Part shown: positions 32,481 through 42,893 of the stretch, in pieces
How the letters are laid out: every line of letters starts with the position of its first letter
Position numbering within the stretch: position 1 is the stretch's first letter
Assembly: GCF_001279775.1 (NCBI RefSeq)
Contig: NZ_LGDG01000251.1
Location: forward strand, 1-60,445
DNA: 60,445 nt
Reading direction: 5' to 3'
Origin: Streptomyces sp. MMG1533
GTDB lineage: Bacteria; Actinomycetota; Actinomycetes; Streptomycetales; Streptomycetaceae
Program-made: the position numbers and the translations under genes
The notes under the pieces: generated by a model
The model's database searches: none
The model's input: the letters and a program-made list of their open reading frames with translations, nothing else
Told to the model about the DNA's origin: nothing

Positions 32481-35400
32481 TCAGACCTCTTCGACGCTGC
32501 TCGGCTCACGCCGGGACAGGTCGATGCCAAGCTCCTCCGCAGCGCGGAAGACGTCCTCGTCGGTGTCGCGCATCTCGATGGACATGCCGTCCGAGGACAG
32601 CACCTCCACGTTGAGGCACAGGGACTGCATCTCCTTGATGAGCACCTTGAAGGACTCGGGGATGCCGGGCTCGGGAATGTTCTCGCCCTTGACGATGGCC
32701 TCGTAGACCTTCACGCGGCCGGTGACGTCGTCGGACTTGATGGTCAGCAGCTCCTGGAGGGCGTAAGCGGCGCCGTATGCCTCCAGCGCCCACACCTCCA
32801 TCTCACCGAAGCGCTGGCCACCGAACTGGGCCTTACCACCCAGCGGCTGCTGGGTGATCATCGAGTACGGGCCGGTCGACCGGGCGTGCAGCTTGTCGTC
32901 GACCAGGTGGTGCAGCTTGAGGATGTACATGTACCCGATGGAGATCGGGTCCGGGAACGGCTCGCCGGAGCGGCCGTCGAACAGCCTCGCCTTACCGGTC
33001 GGCTGCACCATGCGCTCGCCGTCGCGGTTCGGGATGGTGTGGTTCAGCAGACCCGCGAGCTCGTCCTCACGCGCACCGTCGAAGACGGGCGTCGCGACGT
33101 TCGTGCCCGGGTCGACCTGGTCGGCACCGATCACCTGGAGGCGCTGCGCCCAGTCCTCGCCGAGCCCGGAGACGTCCCAGCCGCGGCTGGCGAGCCAGCC
33201 GAGGTGGATCTCCAGGACCTGTCCCGGGTTCATTCGGGACGGCACACCCAGCGGGTTCAGGATGATGTCGACCGGGGTCCCGTCCTCGAGGAACGGCATG
33301 TCCTCGATGGGCAGGATCTTGGAGATGACGCCCTTGTTGCCGTGACGGCCGGCGAGCTTGTCACCGTCGGTGATCTTGCGCTTCTGCGCCACGTACACGC
33401 GCACCAGCTGGTTCACACCGGGGGGAAGCTCGTCGCCCTCCTCGCGGTCGAAGACGCGGACGCCGATGACCTTGCCGATCTCGCCGTGCGGCACCTTCAG
33501 CGAGGTGTCACGGACCTCACGGGCCTTCTCACCGAAGATCGCACGCAGCAGGCGCTCCTCCGGGGTCAGCTCGGTCTCACCCTTGGGCGTGACCTTGCCG
33601 ACCAGGATGTCGCCGGCGACGACCTCGGCACCGATGCGGATGATGCCGCGCTCGTCGAGGTCGGCGAGGACCTCCTCGGAGACGTTCGGGATGTCCCGGG
33701 TGATCTCCTCGGGGCCGAGCTTGGTGTCACGGGCGTCGACCTCGTGCTCCTCGATGTGGATCGAGGAGAGGACGTCGTCCTGTACGAGGCGCTGCGACAG
33801 GATGATCGCGTCCTCGTAGTTGTGACCCTCCCACGGCATGAACGCCACGAGCAGGTTCTTGCCCAGCGCCATCTCGCCGTTCTCGGTGGCCGGACCGTCG
33901 GCCAGGACCTGGCCCTCGATGATCCGGTCGCCCTCGTTGACGATGACCTTCTGGTTGACCGAGGTGCCCTGGTTGGAGCGGGCGAACTTGGCCAGGCGGT
34001 ACGTGATGTACGTGCCGTCGTCGTTGGCGGTGGTGATGTAGTCCGCGGAGACCTCCTGGACCACACCCGCCTTCTCGGCCTTGACCACGTCGCCGGCGTC
34101 GACGGCGGAGCGATACTCCATGCCGGTGCCGACGAGCGGGGACTCGGACTTGATGAGCGGCACGGCCTGACGCATCATGTTCGCGCCCATGAGGGCACGG
34201 TTGGCGTCGTCGTGCTCGAGGAACGGGATCATGGCGGTCGCGACCGACACCATCTGGCGCGGCGAGACGTCCATGTAGTCCACGTCGTCACCGGGGACGT
34301 AGTCGACCTCGCCGCCACGGCGGCGGACCAGGACGCGGTTCTCGGTGAAGCGCAGGTCGTCGTTGAGCTCGGCGTTGGCCTGCGCGATGACGAAGCGGTC
34401 CTCTTCGTCGGCCGTCAGGTAGTCGACCTCGTCGGTGACCTGGCCGTCGACGACCTTGCGGTACGGCGTCTCCACGAAACCGAACGCGTTGACACGGCCG
34501 TAGGAGGCGAGCGAGCCGATCAGGCCGATGTTCGGGCCTTCAGGGGTCTCGATCGGGCACATGCGGCCGTAGTGGGACGGGTGCACGTCACGGACCTCGA
34601 AGCCGGCCCGCTCACGGGAGAGACCACCCGGGCCAAGAGCCGACAGACGGCGCTTGTGGGTGAGACCCGACAGCGGGTTGTTCTGGTCCATGAACTGCGA
34701 CAGCTGGCTGGTGCCGAAGAACTCCTTGATGGAGGCGACGACCGGCCGGATGTTGATCAGGGTCTGCGGCGTGATCGCCTCGACGTCCTGAGTCGTCATG
34801 CGCTCGCGGACGACTCGCTCCATACGCGCCAGACCCGTACGGACCTGGTTCTGGATGAGCTCGCCGACGCTGCGCAGACGACGGTTGCCGAAGTGGTCGA
34901 TGTCGTCGGTCTCGACGACGATCGTCGTGCCGTTGTCGGCGGCCGTCTCGGTCTCGCCGGCGTGCAGCTTCACCAGGTACTTGATCGTCGAGATGACGTC
35001 CTCGACGGTCAGGACACCCGCGTTCAGCGGAGCGTCCCCACCCAGCTTCTTGTTGACCTTGTAGCGGCCGACCTTGGCGAGGTCGTAGCGCTTGGGGTTG
35101 AAGTAGAGGTTCTCGAGCAGGGTCTGCGCGGCCTCACGCGTCGGGGGCTCGCCCGGACGCAGCTTGCGGTAGATGTCGAGCAGCGCGTCGTCCTGGCCCT
35201 GGGTGTGGTCCTTCTCCAGGGTGGCGCGCATCGACTCGTACTCGCCGAACTCCTCGAGGATCTGCTCGGTGGTCCAGCCGAGAGCCTTGAGCAGGACGGT
35301 GACGGACTGCTTGCGCTTGCGGTCGATGCGCACACCGACCATGTCGCGCTTGTCGATCTCCATCTCCAGCCAGGCACCCCGGGACGGGATGATCTTGGCG

Positions 35401-35966
35401 GAGAAGATGTCCTTGTCGGACGTCTTGTCGATGGAGGAGTCGAAGTAGACGCCGGGCGAGCGGACCAGCTGCGACACCACGACACGCTCGGTGCCGTTGA
35501 TGACGAAGGTGCCCTTGCCGGTCATGAGCGGGAAGTCGCCCATGAAGACGGTCTGGGACTTGATCTCGCCGGTCTCGTTGTTGGTGAACTCGGCGGTGAC
35601 GAAGAGCGGGGCCGCGTACGTGAAGTCGCGGTCCTTGCACTCGTCGATGCTGTTCTTCGGCGGCTCGAAACGGTGGTCGCGGAATGTCAGCGACATCGAC
35701 CCGGAGAAGTCCTCGATCGGAGAGATCTCCTCGAAGATCTCCTCCAGACCGGACTTGGTGGGGACGTCCTGACCGGACTCCAGAGCCGCCTCGACACGAG
35801 CCTTCCACGCGTCGTTGCCGAGCAGCCAGTCGAAGCTCTCGGTTTGCAGCGCAAGAAGGTTCGGAACCTCGAGGGGCTCCTTGATCTTTGCAAAGGAGAT
35901 GCGCAGCGGGGCGGTGCTGGCGCCGTTGTTCGTATTCGCGGTCGAGGCAGTGCGCGAGGCGGCCAA
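32481..35966 (-). CDS. rpoB: RNA polymerase beta subunit
   Basis: Catalytic beta subunit and rifamycin target. I set the start at TTG (35966), giving the 1161-residue form usual in Streptomyces, because GGAAGGA lies about 7 nt upstream. Longer frames to 36026 add 20 non-family residues. The rifampicin region reads [20 protein letters not shown] then [14 protein letters not shown], wild type at the Ser, Asp, His and Ser positions that mutate to resistance. The transcript continues into rpoC. Confidence 0.97.
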   Translation of the reverse strand: MAASRTASTANTNNGASTAPLRISFAKIKEPLEVPNLLALQTESFDWLLGNDAWKARVEAALESGQDVPTKSGLEEIFEEISPIEDFSGSMSLTFRDHRFEPPKNSIDECKDRDFTYAAPLFVTAEFTNNETGEIKSQTVFMGDFPLMTGKGTFVINGTERVVVSQLVRSPGVYFDSSIDKTSDKDIFSAKIIPSRGAWLEMEIDKRDMVGVRIDRKRKQSVTVLLKALGWTTEQILEEFGEYESMRATLEKDHTQGQDDALLDIYRKLRPGEPPTREAAQTLLENLYFNPKRYDLAKVGRYKVNKKLGGDAPLNAGVLTVEDVISTIKYLVKLHAGETETAADNGTTIVVETDDIDHFGNRRLRSVGELIQNQVRTGLARMERVVRERMTTQDVEAITPQTLINIRPVVASIKEFFGTSQLSQFMDQNNPLSGLTHKRRLSALGPGGLSRERAGFEVRDVHPSHYGRMCPIETPEGPNIGLIGSLASYGRVNAFGFVETPYRKVVDGQVTDEVDYLTADEEDRFVIAQANAELNDDLRFTENRVLVRRRGGEVDYVPGDDVDYMDVSPRQMVSVATAMIPFLEHDDANRALMGANMMRQAVPLIKSESPLVGTGMEYRSAVDAGDVVKAEKAGVVQEVSADYITTANDDGTYITYRLAKFARSNQGTSVNQKVIVNEGDRIIEGQVLADGPATENGEMALGKNLLVAFMPWEGHNYEDAIILSQRLVQDDVLSSIHIEEHEVDARDTKLGPEEITRDIPNVSEEVLADLDERGIIRIGAEVVAGDILVGKVTPKGETELTPEERLLRAIFGEKAREVRDTSLKVPHGEIGKVIGVRVFDREEGDELPPGVNQLVRVYVAQKRKITDGDKLAGRHGNKGVISKILPIEDMPFLEDGTPVDIILNPLGVPSRMNPGQVLEIHLGWLASRGWDVSGLGEDWAQRLQVIGADQVDPGTNVATPVFDGAREDELAGLLNHTIPNRDGERMVQPTGKARLFDGRSGEPFPDPISIGYMYILKLHHLVDDKLHARSTGPYSMITQQPLGGKAQFGGQRFGEMEVWALEAYGAAYALQELLTIKSDDVTGRVKVYEAIVKGENIPEPGIPESFKVLIKEMQSLCLNVEVLSSDGMSIEMRDTDEDVFRAAEELGIDLSRREPSSVEEV

Positions 35967-36150
35967 GAGGGGGTCCTTCCGAGGGCTCGGACTCACTACG
36001 CGCGTACCGGTCCCTCTCCCGGACACAGAGACAGACGGTTCCTTCTCCAGCTCAATAGGCCAGGTCAGAGACGGTCTGATCGTCGGTGCTCAAGCGAGGG
36101 CATGCCCCTGGTGACGGGCAGGAGGCAGCTAACAGGCAGCGCAAAGGGTC

Positions 36151-36180
36151 AGTGTAGCCATTTGGCACACTGATGTCCAG
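36151..36180 (-). promoter_or_regulatory. rpoB: Possible rpoB promoter; note on the 35967-36580 gap
   Basis: On the minus strand TACACT (36156-36151) is a good -10 with a weak -35 CTGGAC (36180-36175) at 18 bp. It would give a leader of about 180 nt. It lies downstream of the rplL terminator, so rpoBC could be transcribed separately from rplJL. The remaining gap shows no gene. Confidence 0.45.
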
Positions 36181-36472
36181 TCCGGGTTTTTGAGACCCTC
36201 GTTGTTCTCAACACCTTCGGCAAGCCCACGTCCTCAACGCACGTTGATACTGCCCTCTTCGTCGCCGATCCATGCCTCGGATTCGGATCCTTGTGGCGAC
36301 GCGTCCTGAGAATTGCGCGCTGCGTGCGGTTCGTCAAGGCCCTCCTTGCCCGAACCGGGTGCTGCGCTCGTCACGTGCAGCCTGCACCGGGGGCGCCCGG
36401 AGACACGACGAAGATCACCATACTCCGCACGAACCTCGGTGCAAGGCAGCCGCCGCCCGGCTCCCCGGAACG

Positions 36473-36510
36473 CCGAAGAGCGACCACCCGGATGGATGAT
36501 CGCTCTTCGG
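36473..36510 (-). terminator. Terminator or attenuator after rplL
   Basis: CCGAAGAGCGA (36473-36483) and TCGCTCTTCGG (36500-36510) pair over 11 bp, extendable by a G-U and a C-G pair, about 70 nt past the rplL stop. It probably attenuates readthrough into rpoBC. Confidence 0.7.
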
Positions 36511-36580
36511 TGCGTCAGCGTTACAGCCCTCTCAGAGGGACTGTGTCAGCCTGCAAAGAGTCCCTGCGGACTCCGTGGGG

Positions 36581-36967
36581 TCACTTGACCTCGACGGAGG
36601 CGCCGGCGCCCTTGAGGGCCTCGGCAGCCTTCTCGGCGGCCTCCTTGGCGACCTTCTCGACGACGGGCTTCGGGGCGCCGTCCACGAGGTCCTTGGCCTC
36701 CTTCAGACCCAGGGAGGTCAGCTCACGCACGACCTTGATGACCTGGATCTTCTTGTCGCCGGCACCGGTGAGGATGACGTCGAACTCGTCCTGCTCCTCA
36801 GCGGCCTCGACGGCGGCGGCCGGACCGGCCGGACCGGCAACGGCGACCGCGGCGGCGGCGGTGACGTCGAACTTCTCCTCGAAGGCCTTAACGAACTCGG
36901 AGAGCTCGATGAGGGTGAGGTTCTCGAACTGCGCGAGCAGCTCTTCCTGGGACAGCTTCGTCGCCAT
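36581..36967 (-). CDS. rplL: 50S ribosomal protein L7/L12
   Basis: Stalk protein that recruits translational GTPases. The 128 residues have the N-terminal dimerisation domain ([20 protein letters not shown]), an Ala-rich hinge and the C-terminal factor-binding domain ([20 protein letters not shown]). The start is set at MATKLSQEE (36967); an upstream in-frame start lacks family support. It is 111 nt downstream of rplJ. Confidence 0.97.
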   Translation of the reverse strand: MATKLSQEELLAQFENLTLIELSEFVKAFEEKFDVTAAAAVAVAGPAGPAAAVEAAEEQDEFDVILTGAGDKKIQVIKVVRELTSLGLKEAKDLVDGAPKPVVEKVAKEAAEKAAEALKGAGASVEVK

Positions 36968-37078
36968 TTTGGGCGATCCTTCCATTCAATTCGGCAGGTG
37001 CCGGATGTACATGTCGGCGGGCGTACGTTCGGCCCGCGTCGACCACCGCGTCAGGCGGCGGTCACTGTGCGAGCCGAA

Positions 37079-37609
37079 TTACTCGGCACCGCCCTGCTCG
37101 TCCTGCTTGGCGCGAAGAGCGTCCACGGTGCGGACGAGCTTCGACGGAAGCGCCTGGAAGAGCTGCGCAGCCTGAGTCTGCTTGCCCTTGAAGGCACCCG
37201 CCAGCTTGGAGAGCAGAACCTCGCGGGACTCGAGGTCCGCAAGCTTCTTGATCTCGTCGGCGGACAGCGCCTTGCCGTCAAGGACACCGCCCTTGATGAC
37301 GAGGTTCGGGTTGTCCTTGGCGAAGTCACGAAGACCCTTCGCCGACTCCACCGGGTCACCGGTGACGAAGGCGACCGCCGTCGGACCGTTGAACAGGTCG
37401 TCGAGCGTAGAGATCCCGGCCTCGTTGGCCGCAATCTTGGTCAGCGTGTTCTTCACCACGGCGTACTGGGCGTTCTCACCGAGCGAACGACGCAGCGTCT
37501 TGAGCTGCGCCACGGTGAGACCCCGGTACTCGGTCAGCACGGCGGCGTTCGAGCTGCGGAACTGCTCCGCGAGCTCGGCTACCGCGGCAGCCTTGTCGGG
37601 CCTTGCCAT
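37079..37609 (-). CDS. rplJ: 50S ribosomal protein L10
   Basis: Base of the ribosomal stalk, binding L7/L12 dimers through its C-terminal helix. The 176 residues start [20 protein letters not shown] and include [20 protein letters not shown]. In E. coli the L10-L12 complex represses its own mRNA leader. Here the upstream RNA contains an L10-leader-like region and an attenuator-like hairpin. Upstream in-frame starts to 37708 run into that leader and are rejected. Confidence 0.96.
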   Translation of the reverse strand: MARPDKAAAVAELAEQFRSSNAAVLTEYRGLTVAQLKTLRRSLGENAQYAVVKNTLTKIAANEAGISTLDDLFNGPTAVAFVTGDPVESAKGLRDFAKDNPNLVIKGGVLDGKALSADEIKKLADLESREVLLSKLAGAFKGKQTQAAQLFQALPSKLVRTVDALRAKQDEQGGAE

Positions 37610-37668
37610 GAGCGTCGGCCTCCTTCCGGGTGATGACGACCGCTCAAAAGGAGGCTGGGAAAACGAAA

Positions 37669-37693
37669 CGCCCCGGCGCAGGCGCACGGGGCG
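37669..37693 (-). terminator. rplJ: Attenuator-like hairpin in the rplJ leader
   Basis: CGCCCCG and CGGGGCG pair over 7 bp around a GC-rich loop and are followed in RNA sense by TTTCGTTTT. This is a plausible intrinsic terminator 60 nt before the rplJ start, downstream of the L10-binding-like region. Confidence 0.55.
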
Positions 37694-37835
37694 TGGCTCG
37701 ACCGGCATTCACAGCGAGAGCAGCGAACTCCGGGAGCACATCCACATTCACCTGCGCGGGTCGTCCGCAGTTCAGCGGATCCTTCGGCCACCGCACCCTC
37801 TTACGAGCACACGGCAACGACCAGCGGTCTTTGGC
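37694..37835 (-). ncRNA. Probable L10 leader RNA
   Basis: In RNA sense the leader contains AGACCGCTGGTCGTTGCC followed by GGATCCGCTGAACTGCGG, which resemble the conserved L10-binding leader of rplJ-rplL mRNAs. It lies between the predicted promoter (37845-37874) and the attenuator-like hairpin. The boundaries are approximate and the assignment is by pattern, not by covariance. Confidence 0.6.
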
Positions 37836-37844
37836 TTCTGTAGG

Positions 37845-37874
37845 AGAGTACGCGACCGGATCGCCGTCGAGCAA
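37845..37874 (-). promoter_or_regulatory. rplJ: Predicted rplJ-rplL promoter
   Basis: On the minus strand TTGCTC (37874-37869) and TACTCT (37850-37845) are spaced by 18 bp, about 240 nt upstream of rplJ and just past the decayed lipoprotein gene. Confidence 0.6.
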
Positions 37875-37891
37875 ATCCGGTCGTACGGGGC

Positions 37892-38805
37892 TCAGGCCGC
37901 CGCGTCCTCCTGGGATTCCATGGGATCCAGGGAATCCAGGGAATCCATCATCTCGGCGATGTCGACGGTGTCCTGCGCCGGCGGGGCCGTGACCGTTACC
38001 GGCTCGTTGACGTCGAGGAGCGTGATGGTCATGTCGAGCGGGCCCTTGCCGGCGTCGCCTCGTATGCGGAACTGCCTGGTGTGGTCGTCGCCGTCGATCC
38101 ACATGTCCATCGTGGCCTCGTCGACGCCCAGCGCCATGAACTGGTCGAGGCCCTTGATCAGTCGCTCGCGGCTCGCCTCGTCCTTCGCCGAGTCACGAGC
38201 GGCACGCAGGTCGCGGCCGGGACCGTGCCCTTGTAGTGCGTGGTCCGGGTGCCGTCGACCGTCTCGGTGCCGACCTCCTGAAGGTCCTTGGAGCCGTTCA
38301 GGATGGTGGACTGGGTGGCCGGGTCCCCTTCGGCCTGGCGGGGCAGTGCACCGTAGGAGTTGTTGTCGGCCGCGCCGCCGCCCAGCGTCGCCATGTCGAA
38401 CCTGATCCAGCTCTTGCCGTCCACCTCCTCGGCGGCCGCGGCTCCCCCGCCCATGTACATGACCTTGTCGACGAACCGGATCTCCGCGACGCGGTCGCCG
38501 CCCCCTTGGTCGAGCGCCGCCATCTTCATGCTCATGGCGACGGTGGGCTTCATGCGCATCGCGGCCTCGGCCCTGACCCGGCCCTGCTCCGGGACCCTGC
38601 CGGTCATCCGGTGGCGGAAGGACGTGATGTCGTCCGTGTTCTTCGCCGCCTCGGCGACTGCCGCCGCCGGGGTCATCCTCGGCGACTCCTCCGACTCCTT
38701 CCCGCAACCCACCACACCGGCGGCAAGGAGCAGCGCGGCGAGCCCGGCACCTGTCGCCCGGCGGCGCGCGGAGGGACGCGAGCGGGCTCGTGAATTCCCT
38801 GTGAC
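37892..38805 (-). pseudogene. Decayed lipoprotein gene (paralogue of the upstream gene)
   Basis: The N-terminal frame encodes a lipoprotein signal ([16 protein letters not shown]) and a body with [17 protein letters not shown] and [11 protein letters not shown]. It then loses frame at about 38205-38235, and the match resumes in another frame as [19 protein letters not shown] to the stop at 37892. The signal-peptide frame has no ATG, GTG or TTG: it follows an in-frame TGA and begins GTC ACA, suggesting a lost start. Two lesions make a pseudogene likely, though a sequencing error could explain the frameshift alone. Confidence 0.72.
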
Positions 38806-38829
38806 TCAGGGGGTGTTGCCGACCCCGCC

Positions 38830-39666
38830 CTACTTCTCCAGGAGCTCCTTGAAGTCCTCGGTGTCGTCGGCTGGAGGCTTCCGTACGGAGACCCGCACGC
38901 CGTAGTCGCTGTAGTACGCGGTCTGGGTCAGCTCACCGGTGGCCGTCCGGCCCTTCTCGACCTTCTTGACCAGGAGGTCCCGGTCGTCGACCCAGATGTC
39001 GACGGTCTGCGTGGTCACGCCGGCCCCTTCGAGCTGCCTTCTCAGCTCCGCGTCGGCGACGTCGCCCACCTCGACCGTGCCGGAGTAGTGCGTGGTGGCC
39101 TGTCCGCTCACCGTCTCCGCGCCGACCTTGCGGACGTCCTCGGAGTCCAGGAGCAGTTTGACCGACTGGTTCGGGGTGGTGTTCCGCATCTGGTCCGCGA
39201 GGTTCGCGCCACCCCCGCCGAGCGCCTCGAGATCCTCGTAGACGTACTTGAGCCAGTGCCTGCCGTCGGCCTTCTCGGCGAACGCGTCGCCCATCCGCGC
39301 GTAGTAGGCGTCGGACAGATAGCGGGCCTCCATCGATGTGACGCCGAGGCCGCGCATCGTCTCGGCCGTCGTGCCGCCGGTGTACGTGATGGTCAGGGTG
39401 CCGGTGAGCGCGCCGCCCCAGTCCAGGGCGCCGTCGGCCTCGACGGACAGCTGGGTGCCCATGACCGTCGTGGACCGCACCCTGGCGGACCCGGCCCGGT
39501 CCGTGGACCGCTCGGCCAGGCGCAGGGCCGGGAAGAACTCGGAGGTCGCTGCGCGGTCCTTCTCGGGCTTCGGGGAGGATTCGAAGGCGGTACAGGCGGT
39601 CAGCGGCGTCAGCGCGGCCGCCGCTGCGACCGAGCAGGCGCAGCGGCGCCCCGTCGTCCACTTCAT
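38830..39666 (-). CDS. Secreted lipoprotein, LppX/LprG-like
   Basis: A 278-residue predicted lipoprotein: basic start [11 protein letters not shown], hydrophobic segment and lipobox-like LTAC (about residue 24). The mature region resembles actinobacterial LppX/LprAFG-type or DUF1396 proteins, with [17 protein letters not shown] and [14 protein letters not shown] near the C-terminus. Such proteins are thought to bind lipids or sense envelope state. Start ATG at 39666 has GGGGGA close by. It is in tandem with the decayed paralogue downstream. Confidence 0.78.
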   Translation of the reverse strand: MKWTTGRRCACSVAAAAALTPLTACTAFESSPKPEKDRAATSEFFPALRLAERSTDRAGSARVRSTTVMGTQLSVEADGALDWGGALTGTLTITYTGGTTAETMRGLGVTSMEARYLSDAYYARMGDAFAEKADGRHWLKYVYEDLEALGGGGANLADQMRNTTPNQSVKLLLDSEDVRKVGAETVSGQATTHYSGTVEVGDVADAELRRQLEGAGVTTQTVDIWVDDRDLLVKKVEKGRTATGELTQTAYYSDYGVRVSVRKPPADDTEDFKELLEK

Positions 39667-39786
39667 ACGTCCCCCTGGGCCATTGCCGTGTTCGCACGCT
39701 AACCCAGGGCACGGCCCCCTCACACAGGAACGGGCCCCGCACCGTGAAGGTGCGGGGCCCGTCGCCGACTGGGCGAGCCGTCAGGC

Positions 39787-40512
39787 TCAGACCGCCGCCG
39801 GGTCCTCCTCGACGAGGAGGTTGCGGGTGCGGTTCGGGTCGAGCGGAATGCCGGGGCCGATCGTGGTGCTGATCGCGGCCTTCTTGATGTAGCGACCCTT
39901 GGCGGCGGACGGCTTCAGACGGAGGATCTCCTCCAGGGCCGCGCCGTAGTTCTCCACCAGCTTGGTGTCGTCGAAGGACGCCTTGCCGATGATGAAGTGC
40001 AGGTTCGAGTGCTTGTCGACGCGGAACTCGATCTTGCCGCCCTTGATGTCGTTGACAGCCTTGACGACGTCCGGGGTGACGGTGCCGGTCTTGGGGTTCG
40101 GCATGAGACCACGGGGACCGAGCACGCGGCCGAGGCGGCCGACCTTGCCCATGAGGTCCGGGGTGGCGACGACGGCGTCGAAGTCCAGACGGCCCTTCGA
40201 CACCTCGTCGATGAGCTCGTCGGAGCCGACGATGTCGGCGCCCGCGGCGAGTGCGGCCTCGGCACGGTCACCGGTCGCGAAGACCAGGACCCGGGCGGTC
40301 TTACCGGTGCCGTGCGGGAGGTTCACGGTGCCACGGACCATCTGGTCGGCCTTGCGCGGGTCGACACCCAGACGGAAGGCGACCTCGACGGTGCCGTCGA
40401 ACTTGGTCGTGGAGGTCTCCTTGGCGAGACGGACGGCCTCGAGCGGGGCGTACAGCTTTTCCCGGTCGATCTTGGCGTCCGCAGCGCGGAGAGACTTGCT
40501 GCGCTTGCTCAC
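39787..40512 (-). CDS. rplA: 50S ribosomal protein L1
   Basis: L1 forms the mobile L1 stalk that guides E-site tRNA release; in E. coli it represses the L11 operon. The 241 residues have the signature [20 protein letters not shown] (about residues 121-140). The gene follows rplK by 76 nt and is probably cotranscribed with it. Confidence 0.98.
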   Translation of the reverse strand: MSKRSKSLRAADAKIDREKLYAPLEAVRLAKETSTTKFDGTVEVAFRLGVDPRKADQMVRGTVNLPHGTGKTARVLVFATGDRAEAALAAGADIVGSDELIDEVSKGRLDFDAVVATPDLMGKVGRLGRVLGPRGLMPNPKTGTVTPDVVKAVNDIKGGKIEFRVDKHSNLHFIIGKASFDDTKLVENYGAALEEILRLKPSAAKGRYIKKAAISTTIGPGIPLDPNRTRNLLVEEDPAAV

Positions 40513-40588
40513 TACTGCTCCTGATGTGTTCTGAGGAGTCGTGGTACGGGCCGAGCAGGCCCTGCCACTTCTTCTGCGGGGGTTGGGC

Positions 40589-41023
40589 TCAGCCCTCGAC
40601 CGTGACGCCCATGGAACGCGCGGTACCGGCGATGATCTTCGCGGCGGCGTCCAGGTCGTTGGCGTTGAGGTCGGGGAGCTTGGTCGTGGCGATCTCGCGG
40701 ACCTGCGCCTGGGTGATCTTGGCGACCTTGGTCTTGTGCGGCTCGCCGGAGCCCTTCTCGATGCCCGCGGCCTTGAGGATCATCTTGGCGGCCGGCGGCG
40801 TCTTGGTGATGAAGGTGAAGGAACGGTCCTCGTAGACCGTGATCTCCACCGGGATCACCCAGCCACGCTGCGACTCGGTCGCGGCGTTGTAGGCCTTGCA
40901 GAACTCCATGATGTTGACGCCGTGCTGACCCAGCGCGGGGCCGACCGGCGGAGCCGGGTTGGCGGCACCGGCCTGGATCTGGAGCTTGATGAGCCCCGTG
41001 ACCTTCTTCTTCTTGGGAGGCAT
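40589..41023 (-). CDS. rplK: 50S ribosomal protein L11
   Basis: L11 binds the GTPase-associated rRNA region, is the thiostrepton site and mediates RelA activation. The 144 residues start [19 protein letters not shown] and include the Pro-rich [15 protein letters not shown] (about residues 24-38) and the C-terminal rRNA-binding domain. A terminator and predicted promoter upstream separate it from nusG. Confidence 0.98.
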   Translation of the reverse strand: MPPKKKKVTGLIKLQIQAGAANPAPPVGPALGQHGVNIMEFCKAYNAATESQRGWVIPVEITVYEDRSFTFITKTPPAAKMILKAAGIEKGSGEPHKTKVAKITQAQVREIATTKLPDLNANDLDAAAKIIAGTARSMGVTVEG

Positions 41024-41094
41024 GGCTCTCCGGGTCCTTTCGATTCGGGTCTACCTCCACCCGGGTCGCGTCCCGGATGAAGGCATACCGCACA

Positions 41095-41122
41095 ACGATA
41101 ACGGGTATAGATGCGCGGCCAA
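41095..41122 (-). promoter_or_regulatory. rplK: Predicted rplK-rplA promoter
   Basis: On the minus strand TTGGCC (41122-41117) and TATCGT (41100-41095) are 16 bp apart, just downstream of the nusG terminator and about 70 nt before rplK. Confidence 0.5.
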
Positions 41123-41125
41123 AAA

Positions 41126-41171
41126 CCGAGCAGGTCAGACGGGCTTCTGACAGCCCCTCTGACCTGCTCGG
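41126..41171 (-). terminator. Intrinsic terminator after nusG
   Basis: Arms 41126-41139 and 41158-41171 form a perfect 14-bp stem and are followed in RNA sense by TTTTT. It lies 24 nt past the nusG stop and is one of the clearest intrinsic terminators in the window. Confidence 0.88.
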
Positions 41172-41194
41172 ACGCGGTGGGTCCAGAAAGAAAA

Positions 41195-42064
41195 CTAGTT
41201 CTTCTGGATCTGGTCGAAGGAGAGCTCGACCGGCGTCTCGCGGCCGAAGATCTCCACGAGGCCCTTGACCTTCTTCGAGTCGGGGTTGATCTCGTTGATG
41301 GTCGCCTGCAGCGTGGCGAACGGGCCGTCGGTGACGGTGACCGAGTCGCCGACCTCGAAGTCCAGCACCTGGACCTCGACCTTGCGCTGCGGAGCCGGCT
41401 TGCCCTCGGCCTCGGCGGCCTCGCGGGCGGCCTTCTCCTCGGCCTCCGGGGCGAGCATCTTGACGATCTCGTCCAGGGTCAGCGGGTACGGGTCGTAGGC
41501 GTTGCCCACGAAGCCGGTCACGCCGGGGGTGTTGCGGACGACGCCCCAGGACTCGTTCGTCAGGTCCATGCGCACCAGCACATAGCCGGGGAGCTTGTTC
41601 TGACGGATGGTCTTGCGCTCGCCGTTCTTGATCTGCGCGACCTCTTCCTGGGGCACCTCGGCCTGGAAGATGAAGTCCTCGACGTTCAGCGAGACGGCGC
41701 GCTGTTCGAGGTTGGTCTTCACGCGGTTCTCGTAACCGGCGTACGTGTGGATGACGTACCACTCGCCGGGGAGGGTGCGCAGTTCCTCGCGCAGGGCGGC
41801 GACGGGGTCGACCGGCTCGGCCGGCTCCTCCTCGACGTCCTCTTCCTCTTCCTCTTCCTCTTCGGCGACGGCCTCGTCCTCGGCTGCCCCTTCGTCGGCG
41901 GACTCGTCCTCGACGTGTACGGCGGCTTCCTCGGCGGGCTCACCAGCGTCGGCGTCGGCAGCCTCGACCTCGTCCAGATCCTCGTCCGCGCCCTCGACGA
42001 TGTCGAGTTCGTCTTCCACGGACTCGTCCGGCTCGACGGCCTCGTTCAGGTTCGGGTCAGACAC
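41195..42064 (-). CDS. nusG: Transcription termination/antitermination factor NusG
   Basis: Binds RNA polymerase and links it to Rho or to S10 on the ribosome. The 289-residue protein is far longer than E. coli NusG (181) because of about 100 extra N-terminal residues rich in Glu and Asp, including a long Glu run (about residues 69-78). The NGN domain begins [20 protein letters not shown] and the KOW domain is [20 protein letters not shown] near the C-terminus. Acidic extensions are known in Streptomyces NusG. It follows secE. Confidence 0.97.
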   Translation of the reverse strand: MSDPNLNEAVEPDESVEDELDIVEGADEDLDEVEAADADAGEPAEEAAVHVEDESADEGAAEDEAVAEEEEEEEEDVEEEPAEPVDPVAALREELRTLPGEWYVIHTYAGYENRVKTNLEQRAVSLNVEDFIFQAEVPQEEVAQIKNGERKTIRQNKLPGYVLVRMDLTNESWGVVRNTPGVTGFVGNAYDPYPLTLDEIVKMLAPEAEEKAAREAAEAEGKPAPQRKVEVQVLDFEVGDSVTVTDGPFATLQATINEINPDSKKVKGLVEIFGRETPVELSFDQIQKN

Positions 42065-42102
42065 GGTGGCTGCTTCTTCCTGGATACATGGGGGTGGAAC
42101 AC

Positions 42103-42134
42103 GCGAAAGGGGCGCCGGTGACGGCGCCCTTCGC
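42103..42134 (-). other. Hairpin between secE and nusG
   Basis: GCGAA and GGGCGCCG pair with CGGCGCCC and TTCGC around a GTGA loop, 7 nt after the secE stop. Possible processing or attenuation element; no U-tract. Confidence 0.5.
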
Positions 42135-42141
42135 TCTTGGC

Positions 42142-42429
42142 TCAGCCAAAGACGTACTTGGCGGCATGGTCGAGTCCATAGTCAATCACGGTGACCAGCC
42201 CGATCATGATGACGACGAAGACGATCACGACGGTCGTGTACGTCGTCAGCTGGCTCCGCGTAGGCCAGACGACCTTGCGGAGCTCGGCGATAATCTGACG
42301 ATAGAAGAGAGCGAGGCGCTTCAGCGGGCCCTTCTTGGCACGCTTTCCGCCCTTACGAGTCTTCTTCTTGGACTCCGGCGCCTCGTCCTCGGCATCAGGC
42401 ATGTCGATGGAGCCCACGGCGTCCGTCAC
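42142..42429 (-). CDS. secE: Protein translocase subunit SecE
   Basis: Essential clamp of the SecYEG translocon. The 95 residues have a charged cytoplasmic N-terminal half ([20 protein letters not shown]), the conserved amphipathic [19 protein letters not shown] and a single membrane helix ([20 protein letters not shown]). This is the short one-helix form typical of actinobacteria. It sits between tRNA-Trp and nusG. Confidence 0.97.
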   Translation of the reverse strand: MTDAVGSIDMPDAEDEAPESKKKTRKGGKRAKKGPLKRLALFYRQIIAELRKVVWPTRSQLTTYTTVVIVFVVIMIGLVTVIDYGLDHAAKYVFG

Positions 42430-42537
42430 TCGTCCTCACCTGATTCCGGGTCGTGGCCGTGCCGCGCCCGGTCTGAGCCGCACGGCGGTGCATTGCTGTA
42501 CGTACATGCGCACACATCCTGGCGAAGGAGTGTGTAG

Positions 42538-42610
42538 CAGGGCCGGAGGGACTTGAACCCCCAACCGCTGGTTTTGGAGACCAGTGCTCTACCAATTGAG
42601 CTACGACCCT
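42538..42610 (-). tRNA. trpT: tRNA-Trp (anticodon CCA)
   Basis: A 73-nt cloverleaf on the minus strand: acceptor AGGGTCG/CGGCCCT with one G-T pair, D-arm TAGCTCAATTGGTAGAGCA, anticodon loop CTCCAAA giving CCA, and T-arm GGGGGTTCAAGTCCCTC. The 3' CCA is not encoded. It lies upstream of secE, the conserved actinobacterial trpT-secE-nusG order. Confidence 0.95.
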
Positions 42611-42695
42611 TTGTGCGTTCCCCAACGTACCGCATTCGACCGAGTGCTCGGTGTGCACCGATTGAGCGCAGCCCGCTGAAGGCCAACGAGGTGAG

Positions 42696-42724
42696 AGTGT
42701 ACGTGTTCTGTGGCCCCTCGTCGA
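42696..42724 (-). promoter_or_regulatory. Predicted trpT-secE-nusG promoter
   Basis: On the minus strand TCGACG (42724-42719) and TACACT (42701-42696) are spaced by 17 bp, about 86 nt upstream of the tRNA. Confidence 0.55.
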
Positions 42725-42893
42725 ACAGAAAGCGCCCGTAGGGGCCTTGTGGACGGAAGAACGGCGGAAGATCGACTGAAGATCGCCCTGGCCGCGGCCG
42801 GGATCCGGACGGGTGTTCAGGGGTTTGCCCGCACATGTTCAGTCTGTGAAACCCGCGTGCCGGGGTGGTTTCCGGTCTGAAACGATGGGCCCC

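Noticed and set aside
32481..34800. Rifampicin-resistance changes in rpoB and streptomycin changes in rpsL
   Set aside because: The rifampicin cluster and Lys43/Lys88 of S12 are wild type.
32418..36173. Very long plus-strand open frame opposite rpoB
   Set aside because: Antisense shadow of rpoB with the same compositional signature; no family motif.
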